Part shown: positions 22,782-34,311 of the stretch, piece after piece
How the letters are laid out: the number at the start of each line of letters is the position of its first letter
Numbering within the stretch: the first letter of the stretch is position 1
Source of the DNA: Epicoccum nigrum
Lineage: Eukaryota; Ascomycota; Dothideomycetes; Pleosporales; Didymellaceae
Direction of reading: 5' to 3'
Assembly (NCBI GenBank): GCA_002116315.1
Contig: KZ107840.1
Location: forward strand, 913,363-977,362
Length of the DNA stretch: 64,000 nucleotides
Made by a program: the position numbers and the translations under genes
Notes under the pieces: model-generated
The model's database searches: none
What the model was told of the DNA's origin: nothing
The model's input: only the letters and a program-made list of their open reading frames with translations

Positions 22782-25233
22782 ATGGCGTCGGGCTTTATTG
22801 GAATCTCGGTCATCGTGACTCTGCAGAACCCGCCAAACACGCTCGTACACGGCGTGGTCGCGGCCGTTAACCCGCAGAATGCCACTTTGACCCTGCAGGA
22901 TGGTGCGTCCCCGTCGCCGTCGCTGCGTGCGCTGCATACGCGTGCTGTTGCTGGCTTGGTTTGACTGCGTTTGCTGACTGCTATGTGTAGTGTTCTTTCC
23001 TGCAAGCGGCCACCGCCTCCACTCGTACAATGTCGAAGGACACGCCATCGCTGACATCAAAGTCAACGTGCCTGCGCCTGCGCCTGCGCATGCGCCTACC
23101 GCCCATCAGCCTTCGAACCCGCGCCCGAACCCCCAGCAGTACACCCAGTACCCGTCCAACCAGGCCCAGCAGGCCTCGCGACCGCCGCCCCAGCAGTATG
23201 GCGGCCCGCCTGCCGTACAGCAACCCGTCCGCCAGCCTGCAGCCCAGCCGGTCCCCCAAGCACAGCCGACGCCGTTCGTCGATCCAGCCATCGTCAGCAT
23301 GCAGAAGCGTGCCCCGCAAGCTGCAGCCGCCGGCCTCACCGTGACTGCGCAGCCACACGAGGCTCCGGCCACGCCCATCAAGCCTATCACTGCTACAACC
23401 ACTACGGCGCCTCCAGCCAAAACTTCGTCGCCCTTCACTGGGTCGGCGAAGCGAGGCAGCATCAGGAAGCAGAGCGCAGCGACACTGGCTGGCCCCTTCT
23501 CGTCTCTCGATATTGCTGATGCGGATGAGGCCGACAGCGAGACAAAGACGGCAATGCCGACAGTGCGCCGCGCAAGCATCAACAAGACCAGGAACGGCAA
23601 GCCCATGGAGGACGTGAGCCCGCAGAAGAACGACGAAGGCGGCAAGAGGACGCGGAGGGGCGGCAAGTCTCGTAAGAAGGAACTTGCCGCACAGGAGAGG
23701 CGTAACGGAGGTAATAACCCCACCAAGGGCAATGGCTGGAGGAGCACGCCCATGCTTCACACTGTCGAAGAGCCTCAGACGCGCACCCCCGGTGTCATTG
23801 CGGGCAGGGTCGGACTCGAGGCAGCAAATGCCTCGGCCCGCAAGTCTCGCAGGCAAAGGGAGCTCGATGCCACCAACGGATGGGCTACCGAAGATGCCAC
23901 TGACGTCCAGGACATGCCCGAGTTCGATTTCCAAGCCAACCTCTCCAAGTTCGACAAGCGCACTGTATTCGACCAGATTCGAAACGAAGACACCACCGCA
24001 GACGAGGACCGTCTCGTCAGCTTCAACCGTCTGGCCCGACCAGGGACACACGGCGGCAAAAACCTGCACCCTACCGAGAACGTACTGGATAGCTCGAGGC
24101 TGAAGAGCACGACCAACACCAGTTCAGAGGACGACTCAGATCTTGGCAGCCGCAACTCCAGGCGCGCCATGTCTCGAGCCTCTGTTTCGGCTAAGAGAGC
24201 GCCAACAAGGCAGGGCAGTGGCGTCCAGGCAAATCACTTGGAGATGCTGAGCTCTGGCCTGCTGCCGCGCACAAACCGTTCTCTTCTCGGCACCCAATAT
24301 GCGTCTTCGCATGGTGCTACTGGGAGCCCGAAGACGGGCAAGATGGCCACACCTCCAGATTCGCCATTCGATTCAACCTCCAGAGGATGCCTTCGTCTTG
24401 TTACTAACAACCGCAAGTGTCACACCGTCACACCAGGAGGGATGCTAGCAGTGGAAGAGATGGCCGAAGTCGAGTTTGGTCTCACCGAGGATCTCATCGC
24501 CGAGAGCGCTGGACGCGGTATCGCCGAAATCACACTGAAGGCCGTCAACCCAGGCGGACAACGCCTTGCGCGCGAGAACCCCAATCCACGTCCAGTCATC
24601 GTTGTGCTCGCAGGTAATCACCGTGGCGGTGCACGCGCCATTGCCGCAGCGCGCCACCTCCTGGCTCGCGGAGTAAAAGTCATGGTGGCTTTGCTCGGCT
24701 TCGAGCGCAACGCAGATTGGGACCGCGACGTGCGACGCCAAGTCGACCTGTTCAAGAAGTTCGGCGGCTCAGTGCGCACCTGGTCTGACACGGAGGGTGC
24801 GCTGAAGCGCCTCCAAGCGCCTCCCGAACTCATCATCGACGCGCTCCTCGGCCGACACAAGGAATTCGACGCCCTCGGCGAGAGCGACCGAGCCACCACG
24901 CTCAGCATCGTCGGCTGGGCCAACAAGTCGCGCGCCGCCGTGCTCGCTGTCGAAACGCCCTCCGGCGTCGCTGGGTCTACGGGCGAGGTCGCTATCCTCG
25001 AAGGCGAGCCGCTCGAGGTCCGCGCAAAGTACATTGTGTGTCTTGGCGCGCCGCGGAGCGGGCTCGTCCGCGCGCTGCAGAATGGCGCAGGGCGCGATCC
25101 CGCGTGGAGCGTCTGGCTGGTCGATATTGGCGTCAACAAGCCGTGGCGCAATGCTGGCATTGCGGGAGGCAAGGGGATAAAGTTCGATGAGCATTGGGTT
25201 GTGCAGGCGAGGTTTGCTGAAGAAAATGCGTGA
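22782..25233 (+). CDS. EDC3: Enhancer of mRNA-decapping protein 3
   Basis: Scaffold of cytoplasmic P-bodies that binds Dcp1/Dcp2 and the helicase Dhh1. Two exons, 22782-22902 and 22991-25233, across an 88-nt intron, giving 787 aa. The first 70 residues form the divergent LSm domain (MASGFIGISVIVTLQN... to DVFFPASGHRLHSYNVEG). A long disordered Pro/Gln/Ala-rich linker follows. The FDF box (EFDFQANLSKFDK) lies near residue 349, where Dhh1 binds. The YjeF-N (Rossmann-like) dimerisation domain runs from about 475 to 770, with VTPGGMLAVEEMAE, VIVVLAGNHRGGARAIAAAR and ETPSGVAGSTGE. The high GC content of the linker creates long open frames on the opposite strand that are not genes. Confidence 0.94.
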
Positions 25234-25853
25234 GAGTAGTTGTAGTGTTTCGATATTTTGGAATTATGCATTGCGACGGCGTTGAATTGTATCGGGCCAG
25301 GATTGGCATATGGGCAAAAGAATTAGATACCAGACAGATCTTCCAGAGGGCTAGTTAGTCCCGGTGAATTGAGACGTTCAATCGTTTTAACATGAGAGGT
25401 TGTATCGTATCGCAGGTGTCGTGTGTGTGTCGTACGACGTCTTCCCCGCCAGTTCTTCAGACAGCGTAACAGTTGTGCTCTCTGGAAAAAGTACACCTCT
25501 GAATCCTTGACGAGACTGACTCCACACCGTCACTCGTGCCTGTTCCCCCTTCTAACATGTACATACTTCGTCACGTAGTATTACTGTGCAGACACCTGAT
25601 CTCTCCATCAGGCCACTCCAACCCACCCCACTTCGCCTCTATCGATAAAGCTCGACGAGGAGGGGTATCGTCAACAACTCACTCCGTTGATCACACCACC
25701 CCATCTCTAAACCCCCCATCCCACCCCCACCAGCAAATCTTATCTTATCAGATCATCTCGCCTAGACGTCACATCACTTTACCACGCCCGCTCATTAGGC
25801 CTTACAGTCGAGCAAGCAACGCTCGCACACTACAGGCGCGGCATTAAGCAAAG
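25234..25853. other. Intergenic region
   Basis: 620 bp with the EDC3 3' end and the promoter of the hydrolase gene; C-rich tracts near 25,700-25,730. No gene is seen. Confidence 0.5.
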
Positions 25854-27213
25854 ATGGCGCACGCAGGTATTGCGCATCGGTATAGCGAGAAGCTGATTGC
25901 GTTTGAGCACGGCGGGGCGCATTCTGGGAAAGGGGAGGAAGGGGAGAAGGATACGTTGTTGTGGATTGGCGGGTTGGGGGACGGGTTGCTTACTGTGCAG
26001 TATGGAACGCCCTTCCATTTTCTATTCGTTTCTGTTTTTTTTGCTGTCTGGAGGAGCGTGGTATCTTCATACCTGCTTTTATCTGCATCTCTTCGTCTTC
26101 ATCTCCTGTCCCATGTCCTCCTTTCTCAGCGCTCTCTCATCTCCATCCCACCACTCCGTTACCCCAGTCTTGGAATCACGCTAACACAGAAATAAGGTAC
26201 CCCTCCACCATCGCCAAATCCCTTCCCCCCAACTGGGCCATCGCAGAGGTCTTGCTCTCCTCCTCCTACCGTGGGTGGGGCACCAGTTCGCTGCAGAAGG
26301 ACGCCAAGGAGCTTGCCGAGTGCGTGGGGTATTTCTGCAAGCTGAGGCCGGGGAGGGAGGTTGTGCTTATGGGGCATAGCACGGGGTGTCAGGATATTAT
26401 GGAGTATGTGGTGGGCGAGGGTGAGTTTTGTTCTTCTTTCTTTGGGGTTGGGTTCCAGGGGAGTTGCAGCGAATTGCTACGTCATGTGATCAGGTCGGCT
26501 CGGTGTGTCGACGATTTCTGTTACATGCGTGAGAAGAGGAAGGAGCGGCAGAGAGAATCGGTCCCGAGACCAATCCTCCACCACCATCGCCCTCACCATC
26601 AACATGTATGACACTGACACTGACAACACCTCCCCCAGGCGCCTCCACCCGCCCCGAGATCTCCGCCGCCATCCTGCAAGCCGGCGTCTCGGACCGCGAA
26701 GCCTGGGATTTTTTGCTTCCAGAGCCAGAGGAGAAGGCCTCGTGCGCCGCTGTCCTGGCAGAAGCAGAACGCCTCCTCGCCGCCGGCAAGCCCAAGGAGA
26801 TGGTGCCCCGCGAGAATAACATCGTCCAGCGCGAACTCGGCGCCGCCATATCTGCCTACCGCACGCACTCGCTGCTGGCCAAAGGCGGCGACGATGACTA
26901 TTTCTCTACGGACCTCGATGATGAAACGTTGAGGAGGACGTTTGGGCGGTTTGGCGAGGACGTGCCGCTTATGTTTCTGCTGGGGAGTGAGGACCCGTTC
27001 GTGCATCCGAGTACGGATAAGGTCGCGTTGCTTAGCAGGTGGGCAGGGTTTGTAAAGGAGGGGGGTGGAGTTGTGGATGAGGTCAACGGGGGCGTGGTGG
27101 AGGGGGCGCATCATAATCTTGATGGGGATCCCGAGGAGGTGGTAGGGGATTTAGTGAAGAGGGTCCTTGGTTTCTTACAGGGGTTTGAGCAGAGGGAGGA
27201 GTCGAGGGGTTGA
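25854..27213 (+). CDS. DUF1749 (UPF0613) alpha/beta hydrolase
   Basis: Predicted serine hydrolase of the DUF1749 family; substrate unknown. Three exons, 25854-25999, 26197-26420 and 26639-27213, giving 314 aa. Introns are 197 and 218 nt, long for this window. The nucleophile elbow is GHSTGCQD with Ser110. An acid residue is likely in GSEDPFVHPS, and the catalytic His in EGAHHNLDGD, so the triad is complete. The N-terminus LLWIGGLGDGLLTVQYP carries the usual oxyanion-hole strand, interrupted by the first intron. No signal peptide is visible, so the protein is likely cytosolic. Start is the ATG at 25,854, the first in frame. Confidence 0.88.
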
Positions 27214-28610
27214 CTTGGTGGGGGGTTGGTAGTTGCGAAGAGGGAGGAAATGATGCTGGAGAACTTACGAGGTGTGTTGACTCATCTACCCATTCGTATC
27301 GACAGTAAGACTTCGGGTTCGAGTATGTGTCGAGAGATCCCTGTAACAATAAAAATACGGTGCCGTGCTCCTGATAGTGCTATGAGACATCACCTAGCGT
27401 CTGCCTAGTTCGCTGCATCATTGAACTCAGCTCCTTCATATAGCAGCACGCGATACACAAGAACGAGCAGCTGAAGTCATGCCATTCAGCTGTCTTCCTT
27501 ATATCGGACAAGCTATTGTTGTAGCAAAGAAATATGGTGGTCATGCATCTAATGAAGCAAAGACAAAAAAGCAGTGAGAAGGACGAAAAGCCAGTGCAGA
27601 GTGTTGTGGGGAATATAAGATATGGGAACCCCCCCCCTATCAAAAAATCCAAAAAGGGAGGAGAGTAGGCAAGACAGAGTGACGTTCGAGTGGTGGTGAA
27701 GGTCTGGGTTAGGGTCTGTAGGATCTCTGTGGCCTCTGAGTAGTGATAAAGGCCTGGGTCAGGCTCTGCATGTGACAGCAACGTCACAACCCTCGTTATA
27801 GCCCCTCTTTACGTCACTTTGGCATGCCGAGTCTCCTTCCTTTATCACACTCTTATTTAACCAGCGTTGTAAGGATAAATCTGCAGACCTTCATTACCTG
27901 CCTTATCACGTTAGACCAAGTAAGCTGATACCTATATTATGCTACTGGCTCTGCGTTTCGAAATCTACCTCAAGAAACTAATTCTCTTTGCAGGGGGAGG
28001 GGGGGAGGTCCCATAACTTTTGTTCCTCATTATACCATGCCTGCCTTCCAACAACAATTCTGCGTTAGCTTGCTCATTCTCGACACTTGCCCCTCACATT
28101 GCAATACAGACTATCTCATCGTCCGTACTTTCCGAGATGAGGTGTTTATTGGTAGCCTTTCCTATCGTATCCCCGCTACAAAGTGACTGTTTCCTTCGAC
28201 AGAAAGCGCGAATGCAAATGGCGTTGTATCCTCGCAAGTGATACGCAGCACTGTCTCTGAAAAGCTTGACTCAGTGGCAACTACTTGTCCCTGATAAATC
28301 TGCTCACGCGAGAACAAAGGAGACCAGGAGTTTGTTATATCGCCCGTCATACACAGGACTACTCGCAGCTTGCGTTCACCAACCAACCAACCACTCGCTC
28401 GCCCAGCAACCTCTCACTACTCGTCAAACCAGAACCTCTTTGACTAACGATACTTCCACCACACGCCTTACACAAACACAACATGCACCAGACCTCCCAA
28501 CACCATATCCAATCCCCCCAGCACCCCCTCTCATCCCTCTTCCTCATAATAAAAGCACGCGTCACCTCTCGTCACCACTCCCCCTCTTAGACCCTGCACC
28601 AACCTTCCCC
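27214..28610. other. Intergenic region
   Basis: About 1.4 kb without a supportable gene. It includes a run of C at about 27,631-27,638, a partly repeated CTGGGT..GGCTCTG segment near 27,705-27,770, and AT-richer sequence after 27,840. The 3' part is a C/CA-rich stretch leading into the broken gene at 28,611. Confidence 0.45.
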
Positions 28611-28950
28611 ATGGTTCTCTCTACATCCGCGCCAAAGAATTTTACTGCCGCAGTTTGACTACCAGCAGAGTCAAGCCATGGATATGACTATGTAGCGTTC
28701 GAGTAGCACTTCAAGCTAGAGAAGCTCAAACCCAACGACCGGTGAGCAGGTTTGCTTGCTCATCGCCGCCAACCCTAGGTTTCATGGCCGTGAGAGTGGC
28801 GAGGTGGTTCGCAGATACTCGGAAATCAAACGTTACGATACGAGGCGATGCGGCACGAACAGATCACAGTCCCATGCGCAAAGCAAAAATCCATCTCGTC
28901 TAGTAGTAGCATATTTCAGATGGAGCCTGAATCCGTTCGCGGTAGAATGA
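28611..28950 (+). pseudogene. Decayed gene fragment (two exons, internal stops)
   Basis: A start in good context (ccccATGG) opens a protein-like frame beginning MVLSTSAPKNFTAAV. It is broken by TGA (where TGG is likely) and later by TAG (where CAG is likely), and reads HFKLEKLKPNDR up to a donor GTGAGC at 28,742. An acceptor CCCTAG at 28,778 continues in phase as FHGRESGEVVRRYSEIKRYD to a stop at 28,948-28,950. Both stops could come from single C-to-T or G-to-A changes, as in RIP or simple decay. I do not recognise the family; only about 100 residues remain. It may be a remnant of a longer gene, or a false join. Confidence 0.4.
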
Positions 28951-29544
28951 CAAGCCTGACTCAGGAGTAACCGTCGCTCCGCCAAAAGTGACGATGATCC
29001 TGCTCAAAACGGGCTGTCCTGATGGGAAATCTGGAGCATCACCTCAATCCCGATACGTGCCGACAGCACAATCTCGAGGAAACCCTCTCGACACAAGAAA
29101 ATCATTTCAAGGCACACAGACCTAACATTTGACTGGTGTGCACTCGCTTCGCACAATGCTGCAAGCAAGCTGCAGGGATATAACAACACCTTACCAGCAC
29201 CTTACTAGCTCAAAGTAATGTTGTTAATACACTTAAGGGCTACATTCGTCCAAAAGACAAAAGCAAAAATAACCAATTAACATTATAGCTATTGTAGATG
29301 GGGTTTTATCTGATATCGAGCGCCTGCTGACTAGATATAAAGTCTGCCAGATACTAGTGTGTATGTTGTCCCGTGGCATGGTGCTGTAGCCGTGCCGCAC
29401 GGGGATAAATCCCGATTTGGATGTTACACCGAAGATGCTGGGTATAGCTGGAACTGATCGTCCTACATGTGTTGTTCTTGTCCACTCTTCTTACACCCTC
29501 AGAAGTTTTCATAATCATCCCAGCGGAGTGTTGTTACAGCAAGA
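28951..29544. other. Intergenic region, AT-rich in part
   Basis: About 600 bp. The stretch 29,205-29,345 is clearly AT-richer than its surroundings and may be an old transposon scrap, but I can identify no coding remnant. The right end is the acyltransferase promoter. Confidence 0.4.
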
Positions 29545-30993
29545 ATGTCAACCGCGGAGATCCAGGTCCGCCCTACTGGGTGGGAGAGCGCTCCCGAGGA
29601 AGAACGATTCGTTATCTCTGACATGGACCACACCATGCCGAAGATCTATGTCCAGATAGTGGAGGTTTTCAAACTTGCGCCGGATGCTGAAAAGCCCAGG
29701 ATCGTTGATAACATGATCAAAGGACTGGAATACACCCTGAGCCAGTTCCCTATCCTCGCTGGTGGCCTCAAGATGGATGCGGAGAATGGGCGATTGTGGG
29801 TCACAAAGAAGCGGGAGAGCTCTGTTGGACTGTCCGTGCAAGATTTAGCAGAGAATTTTCCATCGTACGAAGAGCTTGAAAGGTCCGACTTCCCCGCCGC
29901 GTCACTCAAGGGGCATATACTGTTGCCGAAGACAGTGACCGAGAAGCAGTTATTCTCCCCACTCGGGGACAATCAGGAAGACGACACCATCATCTCCACG
30001 TTTCAGATCAATCTTATCAAAGGGGGCCTTATCCTAGGCGTTGCCATCCACCATAATTGTTCTGACGGCCCGGGTTGCGATGGGTTCTTGACCATGTGGG
30101 CGAAGAATTCGGCGGCTGTATCGAAGGGAACGTCCTTCCGGGCCCTTCCTGATGGCGCTTTAGATCGATCGCGTCTCAGTGCCAAAAAGCCAGACGCTGC
30201 ACGGTGGAAGCAACTCGACCAAAAGTTCCCTATCCTCAAAGACAGCGGCGGGCCAGCTCCCCCGCCACCTGCGGACTTCAAGATGCCTGACCTCGCCATC
30301 CGCATGTGGCATTTCCCCAAGAGCAAAACAGAGGAATTGAAGTCCAAAGCCATGTCGCAGACGGGAGCCAATTGGATATCCACGTACGACGCAATCATGT
30401 CGATCCTGTGGAAAACCATCACACGGTCCAAGCTCGAGCTTCTTCAAACCGATTTAGACAAGGAAGTCATCCTTGCGCACGGAGTGAATACGAGAAAGGT
30501 ATTCGACCCTCCCTTGCCGGAAACATTCATGGGCAACGCCGTGGCGCTCGCCCGTACGGAGCCTCTGAAAATTTCCGATCTCCTTGTCGATAACAATATC
30601 CCTTTACTTGCGCAGAAAGTGCGTGCGTCCATCAGAGCGATCACCCCGCAGTACGTGGCCGAGCTGCCAGAGTGGATCGCTGGGTTGGAGGACAGGCGAT
30701 GGCTAACCATCAACATGAGTTCGTTCCTAGGTATGGACCTGGCTGCAACAAGTTGGCAAGCCATGACTGTATATCAGCAACACGACTTCGGATTCGGCAT
30801 TGCGAGAGCCATTCGGTTCCCTGATCCGCAGTTTGAGGGCTATGTGTTCGTGTATCCAAGTAGGGCGGACGTCAAAGAAAACGCAGTGGATGAGGGGATC
30901 GAGGTGTGCATTTGCTTGGAGAGGGGCTGTCACGATCGGCTCGGTCAGGATAAAGAGCTACTTGTGTATGCACAGCCTCGCGGAATCTCATAA
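29545..30993 (+). CDS. BAHD/trichothecene-acetyltransferase-like transferase
   Basis: Acyl-CoA-dependent O- or N-acyltransferase of the fungal transferase (PF02458-type) group; substrate unknown. Single exon, 482 aa, starting at ATG 29,545. The catalytic HxxxD motif is H170-N-C-S-D174 within AIHHNCSDGPG. The second family motif, DFGWG, is present as DFGFG at 414-418. The N-terminal half carries PILAGGLKMD, typical of the first domain. Nearby genes are not a biosynthetic cluster (no synthase, P450 or transporter adjoins), so a role in secondary metabolism is only possible. An alternative is detoxification by acetylation. The broken gene at 28.6 kb is upstream on the same strand but is not clearly related. 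Confidence 0.85.
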   Translation: MSTAEIQVRPTGWESAPEEERFVISDMDHTMPKIYVQIVEVFKLAPDAEKPRIVDNMIKGLEYTLSQFPILAGGLKMDAENGRLWVTKKRESSVGLSVQDLAENFPSYEELERSDFPAASLKGHILLPKTVTEKQLFSPLGDNQEDDTIISTFQINLIKGGLILGVAIHHNCSDGPGCDGFLTMWAKNSAAVSKGTSFRALPDGALDRSRLSAKKPDAARWKQLDQKFPILKDSGGPAPPPPADFKMPDLAIRMWHFPKSKTEELKSKAMSQTGANWISTYDAIMSILWKTITRSKLELLQTDLDKEVILAHGVNTRKVFDPPLPETFMGNAVALARTEPLKISDLLVDNNIPLLAQKVRASIRAITPQYVAELPEWIAGLEDRRWLTINMSSFLGMDLAATSWQAMTVYQQHDFGFGIARAIRFPDPQFEGYVFVYPSRADVKENAVDEGIEVCICLERGCHDRLGQDKELLVYAQPRGIS

Positions 30994-32067
30994 CGGTTTT
31001 GGAATTCGAAAAGGGGAGTTTGAGGTAGAGATACACATCAGACTGCAAGAGCGCCAGAAGTTTTATGACTTGGCGCAGGATAAGAATGCTGCTTAAGCTA
31101 CAGTAGACACATACTACCATTTTGTGTATGAATACATTGCCTTGCTCAAAGTCAGCCTCACGCTGGCTCCGTGTTGATGTCGTGAGTATGGCATGGAGAA
31201 GAAGAAAAATGTGGCTGCACGATACGATGGATCGACATACGTAAGCGCCTTGGTCAGGAAGAAGCTGTCGCTCACGGAGGGGGAAGAGCGATGTGCTTAG
31301 CAACACATCGGAACGTGAGGCAAGTAATACCAGCCCTACGGCATATAAGCGTTACTCACGTCAAAACAGCCAGGAAACACAAATGTTCCTACGAAACCAA
31401 TCCATTTTTCAGGCTCGCTGTATGCCGCACACAGTGTGCCGTGGTCTCTAAGCTATACTGTTTCTTCACTAGAATAAAACAAACATTCGTTGGCGTTTCA
31501 GTAACGTGTAGACTGCCTCTTTCTCATACAAACAAAGGGAAAAGGAGATCGGGTTCACCCCGGGTGCGTTCCGCGCACCATTGACGCCTGGCTAAGAGAT
31601 GATACATGATGGTGCTTCTTGGTGCAACGCTGGGAAAGAAGAGCAAGACAAGTCGAGTCAAGTCAGAAGGGGGAGGGGGGGACATATGTACACTGAAGTG
31701 AAAAGCAATGAAAAACAAAACATCAATGACGATGTGGCACTAATACTGATGCCGTGCAGAGTATGGGGCCGTGTGTGATTGTGGTGGCTTGGCTTGGAGA
31801 AGTGATCGCCCATGCAAGGCACCCAATGCGCGCCTCCCTCTTCGTCCACAGTGCCCTCCGGTCATGGCGGGGTCGGGCTCCACGCGAGCATCGCGAGCAT
31901 CGTGAGGAAGGATCATCGACGGACCCACTTGGGTGTTGGAAGAGAAGGTGGTGCGATCTCGGCCGATATTTGCCGCGAGGCGGTGGAAAAGACGGTCCCA
32001 TCGGTGATGATGCTGACAATGGTCTCGTGACGGGGCGCGAATGTAGAGCAGTGTGCCGGTTGAGGCT
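30994..32067. other. Intergenic region between convergent genes
   Basis: About 1.07 kb containing the 3' ends of the transferase and Q-rich genes. There are purine-rich runs near 31,660-31,680. Overlapping open frames at 31,750-32,050 lack protein-like composition. Confidence 0.45.
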
Positions 32068-32481
32068 CTACAGCTCCATCTCTTCGATGTCCCGCATGAC
32101 GCACTGTATCGAGGCGCGTTTCGCGGCTTCGGCCAGCAGCGCGGCAGAGTTCAGGAACGCGGCCGTCTCGTTCTGGGTTGCGCCGGCGCCCTGCCTGTTG
32201 GGCTGGTACTCATAGCTGGGATGTCTCTGGAGCTGATTGGGGTGGGGTTCCTGCTGCTGCGGCTGGAGCTGCGACTGCTGCTGCGACTGCTGCTGCTGGG
32301 ACTGGTTCATGGAGCCGAAGAACTGCTGCTGCTGCGAGGACGGCACGGTGGGCGAGGTCAATGGTGCTGCTGACTGCGGCGACGGCGAGGCGAGACTGGA
32401 GCTGCTGCTGTAGGCGGAGATCTGGGCGCTGGAGGACTGCAGAGGGGCGACGGCTGGACGAGTGGAAAATTGCTGCGACAT
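32068..32481 (-). CDS. Small Q-rich hypothetical protein, 137 aa
   Basis: Single exon on the minus strand, ATG at 32,481. The first 100 residues are Ser/Pro- then Gln-rich low-complexity sequence with CAG-type codon runs (QSQQQQSQQQSQLQPQQQ). The last 35 residues are ordered and look like the conserved core: AAFLNSAALLAEAAKRASIQ followed by CVMRDIEEMEL, an amphipathic helix. I think similar short C-terminal helices occur in small fungal Q-rich proteins, but I cannot name the family. Q-rich stretch plus helix suggests a transcription-related or condensate-forming role; that is inference. Confidence 0.65.
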   Translation of the reverse strand: MSQQFSTRPAVAPLQSSSAQISAYSSSSSLASPSPQSAAPLTSPTVPSSQQQQFFGSMNQSQQQQSQQQSQLQPQQQEPHPNQLQRHPSYEYQPNRQGAGATQNETAAFLNSAALLAEAAKRASIQCVMRDIEEMEL

Positions 32482-33218
32482 GTTCTTGGTGGCAGTGGCA
32501 GTGGAGGGTGCTCGCGGGTTATCAAGGTTCCTCCGGGGAAAAGAAGAATTCTCGAAAGAGTGGAGAGGGTGGTCCAGTGGGAAAATGCGAGAGAGTGGAG
32601 AGACTGCCTTGCTGCACCAGGTTGCTAGGGCGGCTGCGGTGGTCTAAAGTATGGGGAGTATGCCCGTGGTTTGACCGAGAGATGTTACGGTGCACGGTAA
32701 CGAGGCACGATATGCAACGGCGGTGGTACAGGTCTGGGGTAGTCAGGTTTGTATGGGGCGATATATCCAGAAGAGGCTGAATAGTGGGCAGGGCGCGGGC
32801 AGGTTAAAGGCAGCGGGCAGAGATAGAGATAGGCAGGCCGCTATGGCATTGGGCAATCGCACTACCTTAGTACTGCCTGGGCCCTGTACCCGCGGCGGTT
32901 AAGCCGAGGCTGGCTGGCTTTATTCACACTCGCGAAGAAGATGACGAAATTCGGAAAATCTACCGAAGAATGTTTCCCATAGCCCTGTATCATTGATAGA
33001 TTGCCCTGTACCACTGCTGGCGGATGACATGTTGCTGGCCTCGCATCGAGCACCACTGATCACCGCCCAACGGCAAATCGATCGCTCACGTACGACAGTG
33101 GGGTGCCGCTACACAGACGCAGGCACCGACTCAGAAGTACCACATACCTAGGCGCGATACAGACGCAAGACACAAACATACAAAAACACCGGCCAGACAC
33201 AGTCACACCACCTGAAAC
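32482..33218. promoter_or_regulatory. Divergent promoter region, Q-rich gene/KTI12
   Basis: 737 bp between divergent starts. No named site is recognised. Confidence 0.45.
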
Positions 33219-34311
33219 ATGCCTGTAGGAACCCGCTGCACCTCCCCTCTGCACTCCCGCGACTAACCTCTGACCTGCAGCTCGTCCTCATCTCAGGTGC
33301 GCACTGCTTCCGCTGGGGTTGACACATTTTCCTGAACCGGCGCTAGGCTATCCATCCGCGGGGAAGACGACACGCGCCCTCCAGCTCAAGAAGTACTGCG
33401 AAGGAAAGATCGCCGATGCCACCGCCGCCGCCGCCGCCGATGGCAATGGCAGCAGCGATGCGCGCGCCAGCCGCCTGAAAGTGCACCTCATCAACGACCA
33501 GACCCTGGGCGTGTCGCGCGCCGTCTACCACACAGCAAGGGCCGAGAAGGATGCCCGCGCCGAGGAGTACTCGGCCGTCAAGCGCGTGCTGTCGCGCGAC
33601 GACATTGTCATTGCCGACGGGATGAACTACATCAAGGGCTTCCGCTACCAGCTGTACTGCGAGGCCAAGGCCCTGTCCACCCCGAGCTGCGTCGTCCACA
33701 TAGGCACCCACGCCGACAAGTGTCGCGAGTTCAACGACGCTCTGCTGGCCGATCCAGACAAAGATGGGGGGTACGAGAAGGAGGACTTCGAGAACCTGAT
33801 CTTCCGGTACGAGGAGCCGAACGGCATGACACGGTGGGACAGCCCGCTGTTCATCGTTGTGCAGGAAGATGAGACCGCCTGGTGCGATCAGGTCTGGGAC
33901 GCCCTCGTTGGCAGCGACGGCAAGGCCAAGGTCGTGAGGCCACACCAGGCGACAGTGCTGGTACGTGTGTCATGTGCAGAAACTCCAATATGCGAGATAC
34001 GACCTTGTGGCTAACTGTGTGTTCAGAAACCGGCGACCGAGCAGAATTACCTCTACGAGCTCGACAAGACCACCTCCGACATCATCGCCCAGATCACCAC
34101 CTACCAGAAGGACCACGCGGGAGAGGGTGGAGGCCAGATCACTGTGCCCGACGTCGAGCGGCCGCTGGAGCTCCCGGCAACGCCCATGACGCTGCCACAA
34201 CTCCAGCGCATTCGGCGCCAGTTCATCACCATGAATCGGTCGCACAGCTTCTCCAAGGCCCGTATCAGGGAGGTCTTCGTCGAGTTCCTCAATAGCGAGT
34301 TTCTGCGCTAG
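33219..34311 (+). CDS. KTI12: Elongator-associated P-loop protein Kti12
   Basis: P-loop ATPase that works with Elongator in wobble-uridine modification of tRNAs (and so in sensitivity to zymocin in yeast). Four exons: 33219-33224 (6 nt), 33281-33296 (16 nt), 33347-33960 and 34027-34311, giving 306 aa, close to yeast. The reading MP, LVLISG and YPSAGKTT across the three first exons rebuilds the P-loop GYPSAGKT at residues 8-15; without these tiny exons the P-loop lacks its start. Later signatures: DGMNYIKGFRYQLYCEAK, RYEEPNGMTRWDSPLF and the C-terminal RSHSFSKARIREVFVEFLNS. A GCC run (Ala-rich, about residues 33-40) is a local expansion. Confidence 0.92.

Noticed and set aside
22981..24069. 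362-codon open frame on the minus strand
   Set aside because: It lies antisense to EDC3's GC-rich linker; its Arg/Gly/Leu-rich translation is a codon-bias shadow.
29545..30993. Acyltransferase as part of a secondary-metabolite cluster
   Set aside because: Neighbours are housekeeping or regulatory genes; no synthase, P450, transporter or cluster regulator adjoins.
32178..32780. 200-codon plus-strand open frame
   Set aside because: Antisense to the Q-rich gene (Gln codon runs read as Ala/Ala-Ala on the other strand), no protein-like pattern.
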